Shown one piece after another: positions 49,533 through 56,801 of a DNA stretch of 64,000 nucleotides. A program made the translations under genes and the position numbers. The first letter of the stretch is position 1, and the number at the start of each line of letters is the position of its first letter. The stretch comes from PALSA-612 sp963773055 (GTDB taxonomy: Bacteria > Actinomycetota > Thermoleophilia > Gaiellales > Gaiellaceae). The stretch is from NCBI GenBank assembly GCA_963773055.1, contig CAVYZL010000006.1, forward strand, positions 62,001 to 126,000, read 5' to 3'. The notes under the pieces are model-generated. The model worked only from the letters and a program-made list of their open reading frames with translations. It was not told the origin of the DNA and ran no database searches.

Positions 49533-51388
49533 AGCGGCTCCTCGCAGCCCTCACCGGCGTCGTCCTGCTCGCGGTCCCCGCGGCCGCGACGGCCGCGGTC
49601 GACATCACCAGCGTCAGCACCGACGGCTATCCGCGCACGCAGGCGACCGTGGTCACGGGCAAGCCGACGAGGCTGGCGCCAGAGCTGACCGAGAAGGGCA
49701 CCCCGGCCGCAGGCGTTCTCGCCGAGAACCTCGGCGATCAGCGGAGCATCTGCCTGGCTGTCGACCGTTCGCGTTCGATGAGGGGCAAGCCGCTCGAGGA
49801 GGCCGTTGGTGCCGCCCAGGCTTTCATCGCAGCAAAGCTGTCGACCGACCGTCTCTGTGTCACGAGCTTCGCGACCTCGCCGCTCCTCCTGTCTCCGTTC
49901 TCGGAGTCCGGCGCAGACGCGGTTGCCGCTCTCAAGGGGATCAGGGTCGACAAGACGGTCGGTACGACGCTCTGGGATGACGTCGTCCTGTCGGCGAACA
50001 CTCTTGCCGAGGAACAGCGCCCGGCGCGGATCATCGTCATGGTCACGGACGGCAACGAAACACGCAGCCACGCGTCTCTCGCGGAAGCGGTCACGGCGGC
50101 GAAGCAGGCGCACGCGTCGGTCTACGTGGTGGCCATCGAGAGTAGGGCGTTCCGGCCCGGGCCGCTCCGCTTCCTCGCGTCGCGCACCGGTGGCCGCTAC
50201 TTCGGTGCGCCGAGCCCCGACAAGCTTGCGGGCATCTACAAGGATCTCGCCAACGAGCTCAAGCGCACGTGGCGGATGGAGTACATCACGACGGCTCGAC
50301 CCGGAGAGACACGGACGCTCGTCGCCCGCGTGCCCGGCCAGGGGCGTGCGAGCGAGGAGTTCACGGTCGCCGAGACCGCGAAGCTCCCGGGCGGGGGAGG
50401 CCTTCTGCCCGCGGCCGCATACGGGCGCGGCGGAGTCGCCGGCCTCGGTCTGCTCATCGGGCTGCTCGCGCTGCTCGGTTACGCCCTCGTCGTCTCCTCG
50501 ACGAACGCCGACCGCCTGCGCATGAAAGTGCAGCGCCACGTCGCACCGAAGAAGCCGCTGCGCGAGAAGAAGGAGAAGAAGCCGCGCCTGCAGGCGTTCG
50601 CCGGGCTGTTCTCGATGACGGACAACGCCTTCGGACGCACGCGCCTCTGGGAGCGGCTGCGGCGCTTGATCGAGCGCGCCGACCTGCCACTCAAGCCCGT
50701 CGAGCTCTTCTACATGATGGTCGGGTCGAGCATCGGTATCGGCCTCCTGCTGACGATGGTCGGCGCATCCGGGCTGATCGCGCTCGGGGGGCTGATCGGC
50801 GGCGCGCTGCTGCCGGCCGGCATCGTCTGGTTCAAGGGCCAGCGGCGGCTCCAGGCGTTCGAGAACCAGCTGCCCGACCTACTGATCGGGATGGCGGCGT
50901 CGCTGAAGGCCGGCCACAGCTTCAAGCAGGGTCTGCAGGCGATCGTCGACGAAGGCATCGACCCGGCCGGCAAGGAGTTCAACCGCGTGCTCACGGAATC
51001 CCGGCTCGGGCGGCCGATCGAAGACGCGCTCGACGACATGGCGACGCGCGTCGGCTCGGCGAACCTTTCGTTCATCATCACCGCAATCGGCATCCAGCAG
51101 CAGGTCGGTGGCTCGCTCGCAAGCCTCTTCGACATGGTCTCGGATACCGTTCGCAACCGGCAGCAGTTCGCCCGGAAGATCAAGGCGCTGACCGCGATGG
51201 GCCGAATGTCCGCCTACGTTCTGATCGGCCTGCCGTTCTTCCTCGCCGGCGCGCTGACGCTGATGAACCCCAGCTACATGGCCCCGCTGTACCAGACGTC
51301 GGCGGGCCACAAGATGATCATCACGTCGATCGTGATGATGTTCGTGGGCTCCCTGTTCCTCAAGCGAATCGTCTCCTTCAAGGGGTAA
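49529..51388 (+). CDS. TadB with an N-terminal extracellular von Willebrand A domain
   Basis: 619 residues. A signal-like helix (LLAALTGVVLLAVPAAATAA) precedes a VWA domain at about 70-245 with an intact MIDAS: D79-R-S81-R-S83, T146/T147 (VGTTLWDD) and D174 (VMVTDGNET). A membrane helix at about 301-325 leads to a cytoplasmic stretch rich in Lys, then TadB proper (about 370-619), with T2SS-F features such as LPDLLIGMAASLKAGHSFKQ and the AIGIQQQVGGSLASLFD segment. The VWA domain would face outside and bind a ligand through metal. Fusions of this sort are not standard for TadB. Confidence 0.88.
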   Translation: MKRLLAALTGVVLLAVPAAATAAVDITSVSTDGYPRTQATVVTGKPTRLAPELTEKGTPAAGVLAENLGDQRSICLAVDRSRSMRGKPLEEAVGAAQAFIAAKLSTDRLCVTSFATSPLLLSPFSESGADAVAALKGIRVDKTVGTTLWDDVVLSANTLAEEQRPARIIVMVTDGNETRSHASLAEAVTAAKQAHASVYVVAIESRAFRPGPLRFLASRTGGRYFGAPSPDKLAGIYKDLANELKRTWRMEYITTARPGETRTLVARVPGQGRASEEFTVAETAKLPGGGGLLPAAAYGRGGVAGLGLLIGLLALLGYALVVSSTNADRLRMKVQRHVAPKKPLREKKEKKPRLQAFAGLFSMTDNAFGRTRLWERLRRLIERADLPLKPVELFYMMVGSSIGIGLLLTMVGASGLIALGGLIGGALLPAGIVWFKGQRRLQAFENQLPDLLIGMAASLKAGHSFKQGLQAIVDEGIDPAGKEFNRVLTESRLGRPIEDALDDMATRVGSANLSFIITAIGIQQQVGGSLASLFDMVSDTVRNRQQFARKIKALTAMGRMSAYVLIGLPFFLAGALTLMNPSYMAPLYQTSAGHKMIITSIVMMFVGSLFLKRIVSFKG

Positions 51389-51392
51389 TCCG

Positions 51393-52307
51393 ATGCTGAT
51401 GCTCGCCGTCGCACTGCTCTGTCTCGCCGGCTCGATCTTTCTGATCGCCGAGTTCGCCTCGCTGCCGCAGGCCGAGCGCATGCAGTCGTTCCGTCGTATG
51501 TCCGCGTATGGTCGCCAGAACACGCACAAGGCGGAAGGTGTCGAGGGGTCGATCCGCGAGCGCTGGATCCTGCCCGCTATGGAGAAGGCAGCGCGCCTCG
51601 TCCTTCGTATCAACCCGAAGGTGTCGGTCGAGCAGGTGCACCTGCGCCTGCTCTCGGCCGGTCTAAGCCGGCGGGTGTCGCCGATGACGTTCCTCGCGGC
51701 GAAAGGCTTCTTCGTGATCGGCGGCGCGCTGTTCGGCTTCGTCGTCGGCACGACGTCGAAGGGCATGGGTTTCGGGATCATGATCGCCGCTGCGCTCGGA
51801 GCCGTCGGCTTCATCGCACCCGACTTCGTCCTCAACTCGAAGATCCGCAATCGGCAGGAGCGCCTCCGCGCCGACCTTCCGGATGCCCTCGACCTGCTTG
51901 CCGTCAGCGTCGAGGCCGGCCTCGGGTTCGACGCGGCAATCGTCAAGCTCACGGAGCAGTTCGAGGGGCCGCTCGGCGAGGAGTTCGTACTGACGCTCAA
52001 CGAGATGCGGGTCGGCGAGACCCGCCAGGCGGCGCTCAAGAAGCTCGCCGACCGCACCGGAATCACAGAGATCAGCGCGTTCGCCCGTGCGATCATCCAG
52101 GCCGATCAATTCGGAATCTCCCTGGGACGTATCCTCCGCGTCCAGGCAGTGGACACGCGCCACCGCCGGCAGATTGCAGCCGAGGAGAAGGCGATGAAGG
52201 CACCCGTCAAGATGCTCTTTCCGACGGTCATCTTCATCTTCCCGTCGATGTTCATCGTCGTCCTCGGGCCGGCCTTCCTCAACCTCACGAAGATCCTGTC
52301 GTTCTAA
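51393..52307 (+). CDS. tadC: TadC-like pilus assembly membrane protein
   Basis: 304 residues with membrane helices at the N-terminus, at 95-140 and at the C-terminus. The T2SS-F domain shows LPDALDLLAVSVEAGLGFDA, LNEMRVGETRQAALKKLADR and a long AFARAIIQADQFGISLGRIL segment. Pairs with TadB in the platform of the Tad machine. Follows TadB after four bases. Confidence 0.9.
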   Translation: MLMLAVALLCLAGSIFLIAEFASLPQAERMQSFRRMSAYGRQNTHKAEGVEGSIRERWILPAMEKAARLVLRINPKVSVEQVHLRLLSAGLSRRVSPMTFLAAKGFFVIGGALFGFVVGTTSKGMGFGIMIAAALGAVGFIAPDFVLNSKIRNRQERLRADLPDALDLLAVSVEAGLGFDAAIVKLTEQFEGPLGEEFVLTLNEMRVGETRQAALKKLADRTGITEISAFARAIIQADQFGISLGRILRVQAVDTRHRRQIAAEEKAMKAPVKMLFPTVIFIFPSMFIVVLGPAFLNLTKILSF

Positions 52308-52347
52308 CGCTCTCGAGCCCCGGCGCCTGCAGTTTCCCCCCGCGTGA

Positions 52348-52379
52348 GGGATTGCCGGAAGGAACGTCCGGCCGATCCC
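52348..52379 (+). other. Hairpin with an asymmetric bulge before the coiled-coil gene
   Basis: GGGAT-T-GCCGGA, loop AGGAACG, TCCGGC-CG-ATCCC: two stems separated by a one-to-two-base bulge. A similar arrangement is at 55149-55173. It lies in the 87-base leader after tadC. Confidence 0.5.
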
Positions 52380-52394
52380 CCTTGTGAGGTACGA

Positions 52395-53648
52395 GTGGCC
52401 GCCAATCCTTCCCCACAAGACCTGGAACAGGGCTTCGGCACCGGCCTGCGGGCCGAGCTGGGCAAACGCCGCGGCACGACCCCTCCCGAAACCGCCCGGA
52501 AGAAGCCCGTAGCGTCCAAGCAGCCTCCCGCCCAGGCAAAGAAGAAGGCTCCGGCGCCCGCGAAGGCGCCTGCCACCGCCCCTGAGCCCCCAGCACCGGC
52601 TACGCCAGAGCGGAGGATCGCCGCCTCAGTCTCGAACGACGAGCTGTCCAAGGAGCTCCAGCGCGAGCGCGTCGCGCTCGACGCCCGGGCGGCGGAGATC
52701 GCCCAGACGAGCTCTCTCGTCGACGCGCGCGAGGAGCAGTTGGCTCAACGCGAGCGCGAGCTCGACGGGCTCCGCGACGAGATGCAGGAGCGCGAGGAGA
52801 GCCTGCTGGCCGACCTGAGCGAGCGTGAGAGCGGCCTCGCGGAGCGCGAGCGATCTGTCGCCCAGCTCGAGCTCGAGGTGGGCGCGCACCGCCGCGAGAT
52901 CCAGACCGAGGCCGCGAGGAAGTCCTCGATGCTTCTCGCGGAGCGCGAAGCCGTGAAGGCGGATGCGGAGAAGCTGTCTGCCGACCTCCAGAGGCTCAAG
53001 TCGGAGCGGGCGGAGCTCGAAAAGGAGCGCACGGAGCTCGAGCGCTGGCTGAAGGAGCTGGACGAGCGCGAGGCGGCGATGAGCCAGCGCGGCGCCGAGC
53101 TCGAACGGCTGGCACACGAGACGATGCGCGGAAAGAACCTCAGCGAGCTCGAGAAGGAATTGAATGCACGGAAGCTCGACCTCGACAAGGAACTGAGCGC
53201 ACGCCGCCAGGAGCTCGATGCGCGCGAGGCGGATCTCGTGCGGCTCGAGCGCGAAGCCACGCGGGGACGCGATCTCGATGCGCTCCAGAAGGACCTCGAC
53301 GAGCGCGACAGCATGCTCACGAGTCGCGAGGCCGAGTACGCGAGCGCCGAGAGCCTGATCGAATCAGAGCGGGTGCGGATCGAGCGGCGCGAGAAGCGGA
53401 TTGCGAAGTCGGAGGAGACGGTTGCCGCTCGGCTCCGGGAGCTCGACGAGCGCGAGGATGCCGTCGAGCTGCGTGAAGTGTCGGTCGAGACGGAGCTCGA
53501 GTTCGCATCCGACAAGCTCGAGCGGCGCGAGCACGACCTCGGCGAGCGCGAGCAGCGGGTGGAGAAGCGCGAGTCGAGCCTCGACGCCTACGTGGCGAGC
53601 GCGCAGGGCGAGCTCACGCGCAGAGAAGTCGCGCTCCGTAGCGCCTAG
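52395..53648 (+). CDS. Long coiled-coil protein at the end of the tad locus
   Basis: 417 residues. The first 85 are low-complexity and Pro/Ala/Lys-rich (QPPAQAKKKAPAPAKAPATA). From about 95 to the end it is a continuous charged coiled coil with repeated pieces such as LDEREAAM, LDAREADLV, LDERDSML and LDEREDAVE, roughly every 40-50 residues. No membrane segment or signal peptide. It may be a scaffold or polar organiser for the Tad machine, but this rests on position only. The GTG at 52395 has GAGG five bases upstream. Confidence 0.65.
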   Translation: MAANPSPQDLEQGFGTGLRAELGKRRGTTPPETARKKPVASKQPPAQAKKKAPAPAKAPATAPEPPAPATPERRIAASVSNDELSKELQRERVALDARAAEIAQTSSLVDAREEQLAQRERELDGLRDEMQEREESLLADLSERESGLAERERSVAQLELEVGAHRREIQTEAARKSSMLLAEREAVKADAEKLSADLQRLKSERAELEKERTELERWLKELDEREAAMSQRGAELERLAHETMRGKNLSELEKELNARKLDLDKELSARRQELDAREADLVRLEREATRGRDLDALQKDLDERDSMLTSREAEYASAESLIESERVRIERREKRIAKSEETVAARLRELDEREDAVELREVSVETELEFASDKLERREHDLGEREQRVEKRESSLDAYVASAQGELTRREVALRSA

Positions 53649-53674
53649 GCGGGTCCGTAGCGCCTAGGGCGGGT
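53635..53674 (+). repeat. Tandem duplication at the coiled-coil gene stop
   Basis: TCCGTAGCGCCTAGGCGGGT is followed at once by the same sequence with one extra G. The first copy contains the TAG stop (53646-53648). Confidence 0.75.
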
Positions 53675-53688
53675 ACCTCCGTGCGACC

Positions 53689-55092
53689 TCAGCCGATGAT
53701 CAGTGTCGCGGTGCGCTTGAGGACGTTGCCGTTCTTGTCGTTGAGATCGAAATAGAGGTAGTAGGTGCGTTTCGTGCCGTTGGCCGGAAAGCCGTTGAAG
53801 GTCGCCCAGCCGTCCGTTCCGATCACGCCCTGTACCTGGTTCGTGCCGAAGTACACGCTGTTCGGGCCATAGATTCTGACGTCCGCGCCTAGGACTCCAC
53901 CCGCACCGTTGCGGGCGGCGAGCTCGAGCACGGGGATCCGGACGACCGGCACCTGGTTGACCTTCGCCCTGATGGTCACGTTCCGTACGTCGACGGTCTT
54001 CGCCGCGGCTGAGAAGGACGCGAACGCGGGCTTCCTCGCGCCGTCGCGTGTCTCGAGGCCGCTCTGCCACGTGCTCGTCGGGTCGTCCCGGAAGATGAAC
54101 CAGACGAGCATCTTCACGTAGGGGTTTCCGCGCAGTGCGTTGATCGTCTGCGACGCGTACGCGGCCTGGGCTGCGAGGCTGACGCCGCGGGGCTCCGCCG
54201 GCTTCGTCTCGAAGCCGTACTCGGAGATCCAGATGTCGACAGCGTGGCCGTACCACTTCTTCATGTCCTTCTGAAACCGTGGAAGGGTCGTCAGGTGGAC
54301 GTTCGGGTAGCGCGCTTTCTGGTTCGGCCCTTGGCCGAGAACGGAGTACGGATGGTGCGCCCATGCGTCGAACTTGATCCGCGGCTTCTGGAGGGACACG
54401 AGGTGCGCGAACGTCGCCGGCGCGAGCGAGTCCTGGATCTTGCCCGGGGACGGCTTGTCCCTGCCCCTCGGAGAGGTCTCGCCGGCGGCCACCTGTGCCG
54501 TCGGGCTGCTGCCCTTGAGGCCCGCGTATGCGGCGCGGTAGAGCTTCGCGTACGTCTTCTGGACGACGGGCCGGCCCTTCGAGTCGAACGTCGGGGCGAG
54601 GAACTGCTCAAGGTTCGGCTCGTTCCAGACGCCGTAGAAGCGGACGTACGGTAAGCCGGGGTTGCGCCCGCTGTAGCGGCTCGCGACCGCGCGACAGAAA
54701 GCGGTCAGGTCGGCGTAGTTGCGCGGGGCGTAGTTCCGCCCCTTGTTGAGGTTCGCCCACCCTGGCGTGCCCCAGATGGTCAGATATGAGTCCATCCCCC
54801 GAGCCTGCGCGTTGCGGACGAACTCGTCGAGGTCGCTCCAGTTGTATGCGGGGTCGCTCGGGTTGGAGGCGAGGGAGGGTCGCCGCGGCGCGACGTCATA
54901 CCAGTAGACGGTTGTCCGGAGCACGCTCGCGTTCGTCTCTGCCGCCTCGTCGATGACCGCGTGCCGGTCCTCACGCCAGCGGAAGCTCGGGTCGTCCTGG
55001 AAGCCCACGTACATCCGATCGGCCGCAAGCGCGGAAAGCGGCGCGACGAGCGACAGCAGCAGGCAGACGAAAACGAGACGGGTGAGGCGCAT
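53689..55092 (-). CDS. Secreted clan GH-A-like glycoside hydrolase
   Basis: 467 residues with a signal peptide (RLVFVCLLLSLVAPLSALAA). The mature protein has a beta/alpha barrel of clan GH-A type: acid/base Glu158 in YGVWNEPNLEQ and nucleophile Glu291 in IWISEYGFET, with WGTPGWAN and HHPYS as further barrel residues. The last 90 residues form a beta domain (VRIYGPNSVYFGT). The polysaccharide substrate is unknown. The ATG at 55092 has AAGGAG upstream. It stands next to the tad locus in the opposite direction. Confidence 0.8.
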   Translation of the reverse strand: MRLTRLVFVCLLLSLVAPLSALAADRMYVGFQDDPSFRWREDRHAVIDEAAETNASVLRTTVYWYDVAPRRPSLASNPSDPAYNWSDLDEFVRNAQARGMDSYLTIWGTPGWANLNKGRNYAPRNYADLTAFCRAVASRYSGRNPGLPYVRFYGVWNEPNLEQFLAPTFDSKGRPVVQKTYAKLYRAAYAGLKGSSPTAQVAAGETSPRGRDKPSPGKIQDSLAPATFAHLVSLQKPRIKFDAWAHHPYSVLGQGPNQKARYPNVHLTTLPRFQKDMKKWYGHAVDIWISEYGFETKPAEPRGVSLAAQAAYASQTINALRGNPYVKMLVWFIFRDDPTSTWQSGLETRDGARKPAFASFSAAAKTVDVRNVTIRAKVNQVPVVRIPVLELAARNGAGGVLGADVRIYGPNSVYFGTNQVQGVIGTDGWATFNGFPANGTKRTYYLYFDLNDKNGNVLKRTATLIIG

Positions 55093-55148
55093 GGGCGACA
55101 ACTCCTTAGGACGTCGGGCGAGTCAAGAGAGTAGCCGTTGCTCCCGCC

Positions 55149-55173
55149 GGATTGCCCCGTAAAGGGCCGATCT
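55149..55173. other. Bulged hairpin upstream of the glycoside hydrolase
   Basis: GGAT-T-GCCC, loop CGTAAA, GGGC-CG-ATCT: the same stem-bulge-stem plan as the hairpin at 52348-52379, including the T and CG bulges. It lies about 57 bases before the hydrolase start codon. Confidence 0.45.
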
Positions 55174-55182
55174 GAACCCGAC

Positions 55183-55213
55183 TTCACGAAACTTTTGCTC
55201 ACCTTCACGAAAC
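55183..55213. promoter_or_regulatory. Direct repeat, candidate operator of the glycoside hydrolase gene
   Basis: TTCACGAAAC occurs at 55183-55192 and 55204-55213, 21 bases apart, which is two helical turns. Such face-matched direct repeats suit a response-regulator dimer. The site is 90-120 bases from the hydrolase start. Confidence 0.5.
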
Positions 55214-55215
55214 GT

Positions 55216-55650
55216 TTACGAGTCGAGCTCGGGCGGACGGCGGCGCCGCTTGCGCTCAGACTGACGCCGCTTCGCCTCGAGACGCTGCTCGACCGCCCGC
55301 TTGCTCGGGCGTGTCGGTTTGCGTGCCCGCTTGACCCGGAGCGCGTCGCGGAGGGTCTCGCATAGGCGCTCGACGGCGAGCTCCCGGTTGCGCCACTGGC
55401 TCCGCTCATCCTGCGCGAAGGCGTGCAGGACAGGCCCCGCCTTCGCGGTCACCCGTGCCTTCTGGCGCTCGGTCAGCGCCGACGAGGCCATCACGTCGAA
55501 TAGCGCCTCGACGCGCGTCTCGGTGCGTTGCGCATGCTGCCCTCCGGGGCCGCTCGAACGCGAGAAGCGGAACGCGATCTCCCGCACAGGAAGAGACACG
55601 CTGCGCGTGATCGGAATCCGCTCCCCGCTACCCGTAGACTCGCGCTCCAT
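55216..55650 (-). CDS. ArfB/YaeJ-like peptidyl-tRNA hydrolase (stalled-ribosome release)
   Basis: About 144 residues. The GGQ motif is in SRSSGPGGQHAQRTETRVEA, and the tail is strongly basic (KRRQSERKRRRRPPELDS), as in ArfB, which inserts its tail into the empty mRNA channel and hydrolyses the stalled peptidyl-tRNA. The start is uncertain: the ATG at 55650 overlaps the divergent gene's ATG (shared CATG). The conserved part begins at IPITRSVSLP. Confidence 0.75.
   Translation of the reverse strand: MERESTGSGERIPITRSVSLPVREIAFRFSRSSGPGGQHAQRTETRVEALFDVMASSALTERQKARVTAKAGPVLHAFAQDERSQWRNRELAVERLCETLRDALRVKRARKPTRPSKRAVEQRLEAKRRQSERKRRRRPPELDS
55635..55640 (+). promoter_or_regulatory. -10 element of the HAD gene
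   Basis: TAGACT eight bases before the ATG at 55649. Confidence 0.45.
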
Positions 55651-56425
55651 GGCTGCCATTCTTCTCGACATCGACGGCGTGTTGCACGTATCCGGGGCGC
55701 CGATCGGAGGTGCCGGGGAGGCCGTTTCGATGCTCCGCGAGGCGGGCCACAGGCTCCGCTTCGTGACGAACACGACCGTGCGCACGCGGTCGGCGCTCGT
55801 CACCGAGCTACGTGGGTTCGGCGTCACTCTCGATGCGGAGGAGCTGCAGACGACCGCCGCCGCCGCGGTCCGCGCGCTCCAGGGCCGGCGCGTGCTTGCG
55901 CTGACGATGCCTGGCGTCGTCGAGGACCTCGACGGGATGGAGCTCGTCGGCGAGGACGCGGACGCAGTGCTGATCGGCGGCGCCGACGAAGGTGAGGAGT
56001 CGATGCGGGTGTTCAGCTACATGAACCTCGCGCGTGCGTTCGGCGAGCTCGTCACTGGCGCCGATCTCTACTGCCTCCACAAGAACCGCTGGTGGCAGAC
56101 GTCGCGTGGGCCGCTGCTCGACTCGGGAGCGTTCGTCGCCGGCCTCGAGTACGCGGCAGGCGTCGAGGCGACGGTGCTCGGCAAGCCGAGCCCGGCCTAT
56201 TTCGAGGCCGCGCTCGAGGCGCTCGACGCCGAGCCGAAGCTCGCGTGGATGGTCGGGGACGACATCGAGGCTGACATCGCCGGCGCCCAGAGGTTCGGCA
56301 TGCGGACGGCGCTCGTGCGGACGGGGAAGTTCCGCCCCGATGACCTGGAGCGTTCGGGCATCACCCCCGACATCGTCGTCAACTCGATCGCCGAGCTTCC
56401 GGAATGGCTCGAGCGCGCCCTTTGA
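55649..56425 (+). CDS. HAD-IIA hydrolase (NagD/LHPP-like)
   Basis: 258 residues: LLDIDGVLHVSGAPI (nucleophile Asp, motif I), FVTNTTVRTRSAL (motif II), the type IIA cap in the middle, LGKPSPAYFEAAL (motif III Lys) and MVGDDIEADIAGAQRFGM (motif IV). A phosphatase of small phosphorylated substrates; closest in appearance to LHPP/HDHD2 proteins. First gene of a run through acpS, nnr and alr. Confidence 0.87.
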   Translation: MAAILLDIDGVLHVSGAPIGGAGEAVSMLREAGHRLRFVTNTTVRTRSALVTELRGFGVTLDAEELQTTAAAAVRALQGRRVLALTMPGVVEDLDGMELVGEDADAVLIGGADEGEESMRVFSYMNLARAFGELVTGADLYCLHKNRWWQTSRGPLLDSGAFVAGLEYAAGVEATVLGKPSPAYFEAALEALDAEPKLAWMVGDDIEADIAGAQRFGMRTALVRTGKFRPDDLERSGITPDIVVNSIAELPEWLERAL

Positions 56426-56435
56426 GGATCGGTTC

Positions 56436-56801
56436 GTGCGCGTCGGCATCGACCTGATCGAGATCGAGCGGATCCGGCGCGCCATCGCCCGCCATCCGTC
56501 GTTCACCGCCCGCTGCTTCACGGAGGCCGAGCGCGCGTACTGCGACTCGCGGCCGAATCCCGCGCAGCACTACGCCGCGCGCTTTGCCGGCAAGGAGGCG
56601 ATCGGCAAGGCGCTCGGCTTCGGCGTGGCCGTCCACTTCGCCTGGCGCGAGGTCGAGATCACCGGCCGCCCGAAGCCGTCGGTGTCGCTCACGGGTCGGC
56701 TCGAGGAGCGCGCGCAGCGGCTCGGCGTCGATTTCGTCGACCTGTCGATGACGCATTCGAAGGAGCTTGCGGCGGCGATTGCGGTCGCGGCCGATCCCTG
56801 A
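56436..56801 (+). CDS. acpS: Holo-[acyl-carrier-protein] synthase
   Basis: 121 residues: VGIDLIEIERIRRAI holds the Mg-binding Asp, and RFAGKEAIGKALGFG the Glu/Lys pair; SMTHSKELAAA ends the fold. It attaches 4'-phosphopantetheine to ACP. GTG start at 56436. Its stop overlaps the nnr ATG by one base (TGATG). Confidence 0.93.
   Translation: MRVGIDLIEIERIRRAIARHPSFTARCFTEAERAYCDSRPNPAQHYAARFAGKEAIGKALGFGVAVHFAWREVEITGRPKPSVSLTGRLEERAQRLGVDFVDLSMTHSKELAAAIAVAADP

Noticed and set aside
48401..50539. Long minus-strand open frame (712 codons) opposite tadA and tadB
   Set aside because: Antisense shadow of conserved coding sequence in GC-rich DNA; composition is Arg/Ser/Ala-rich with no domain.
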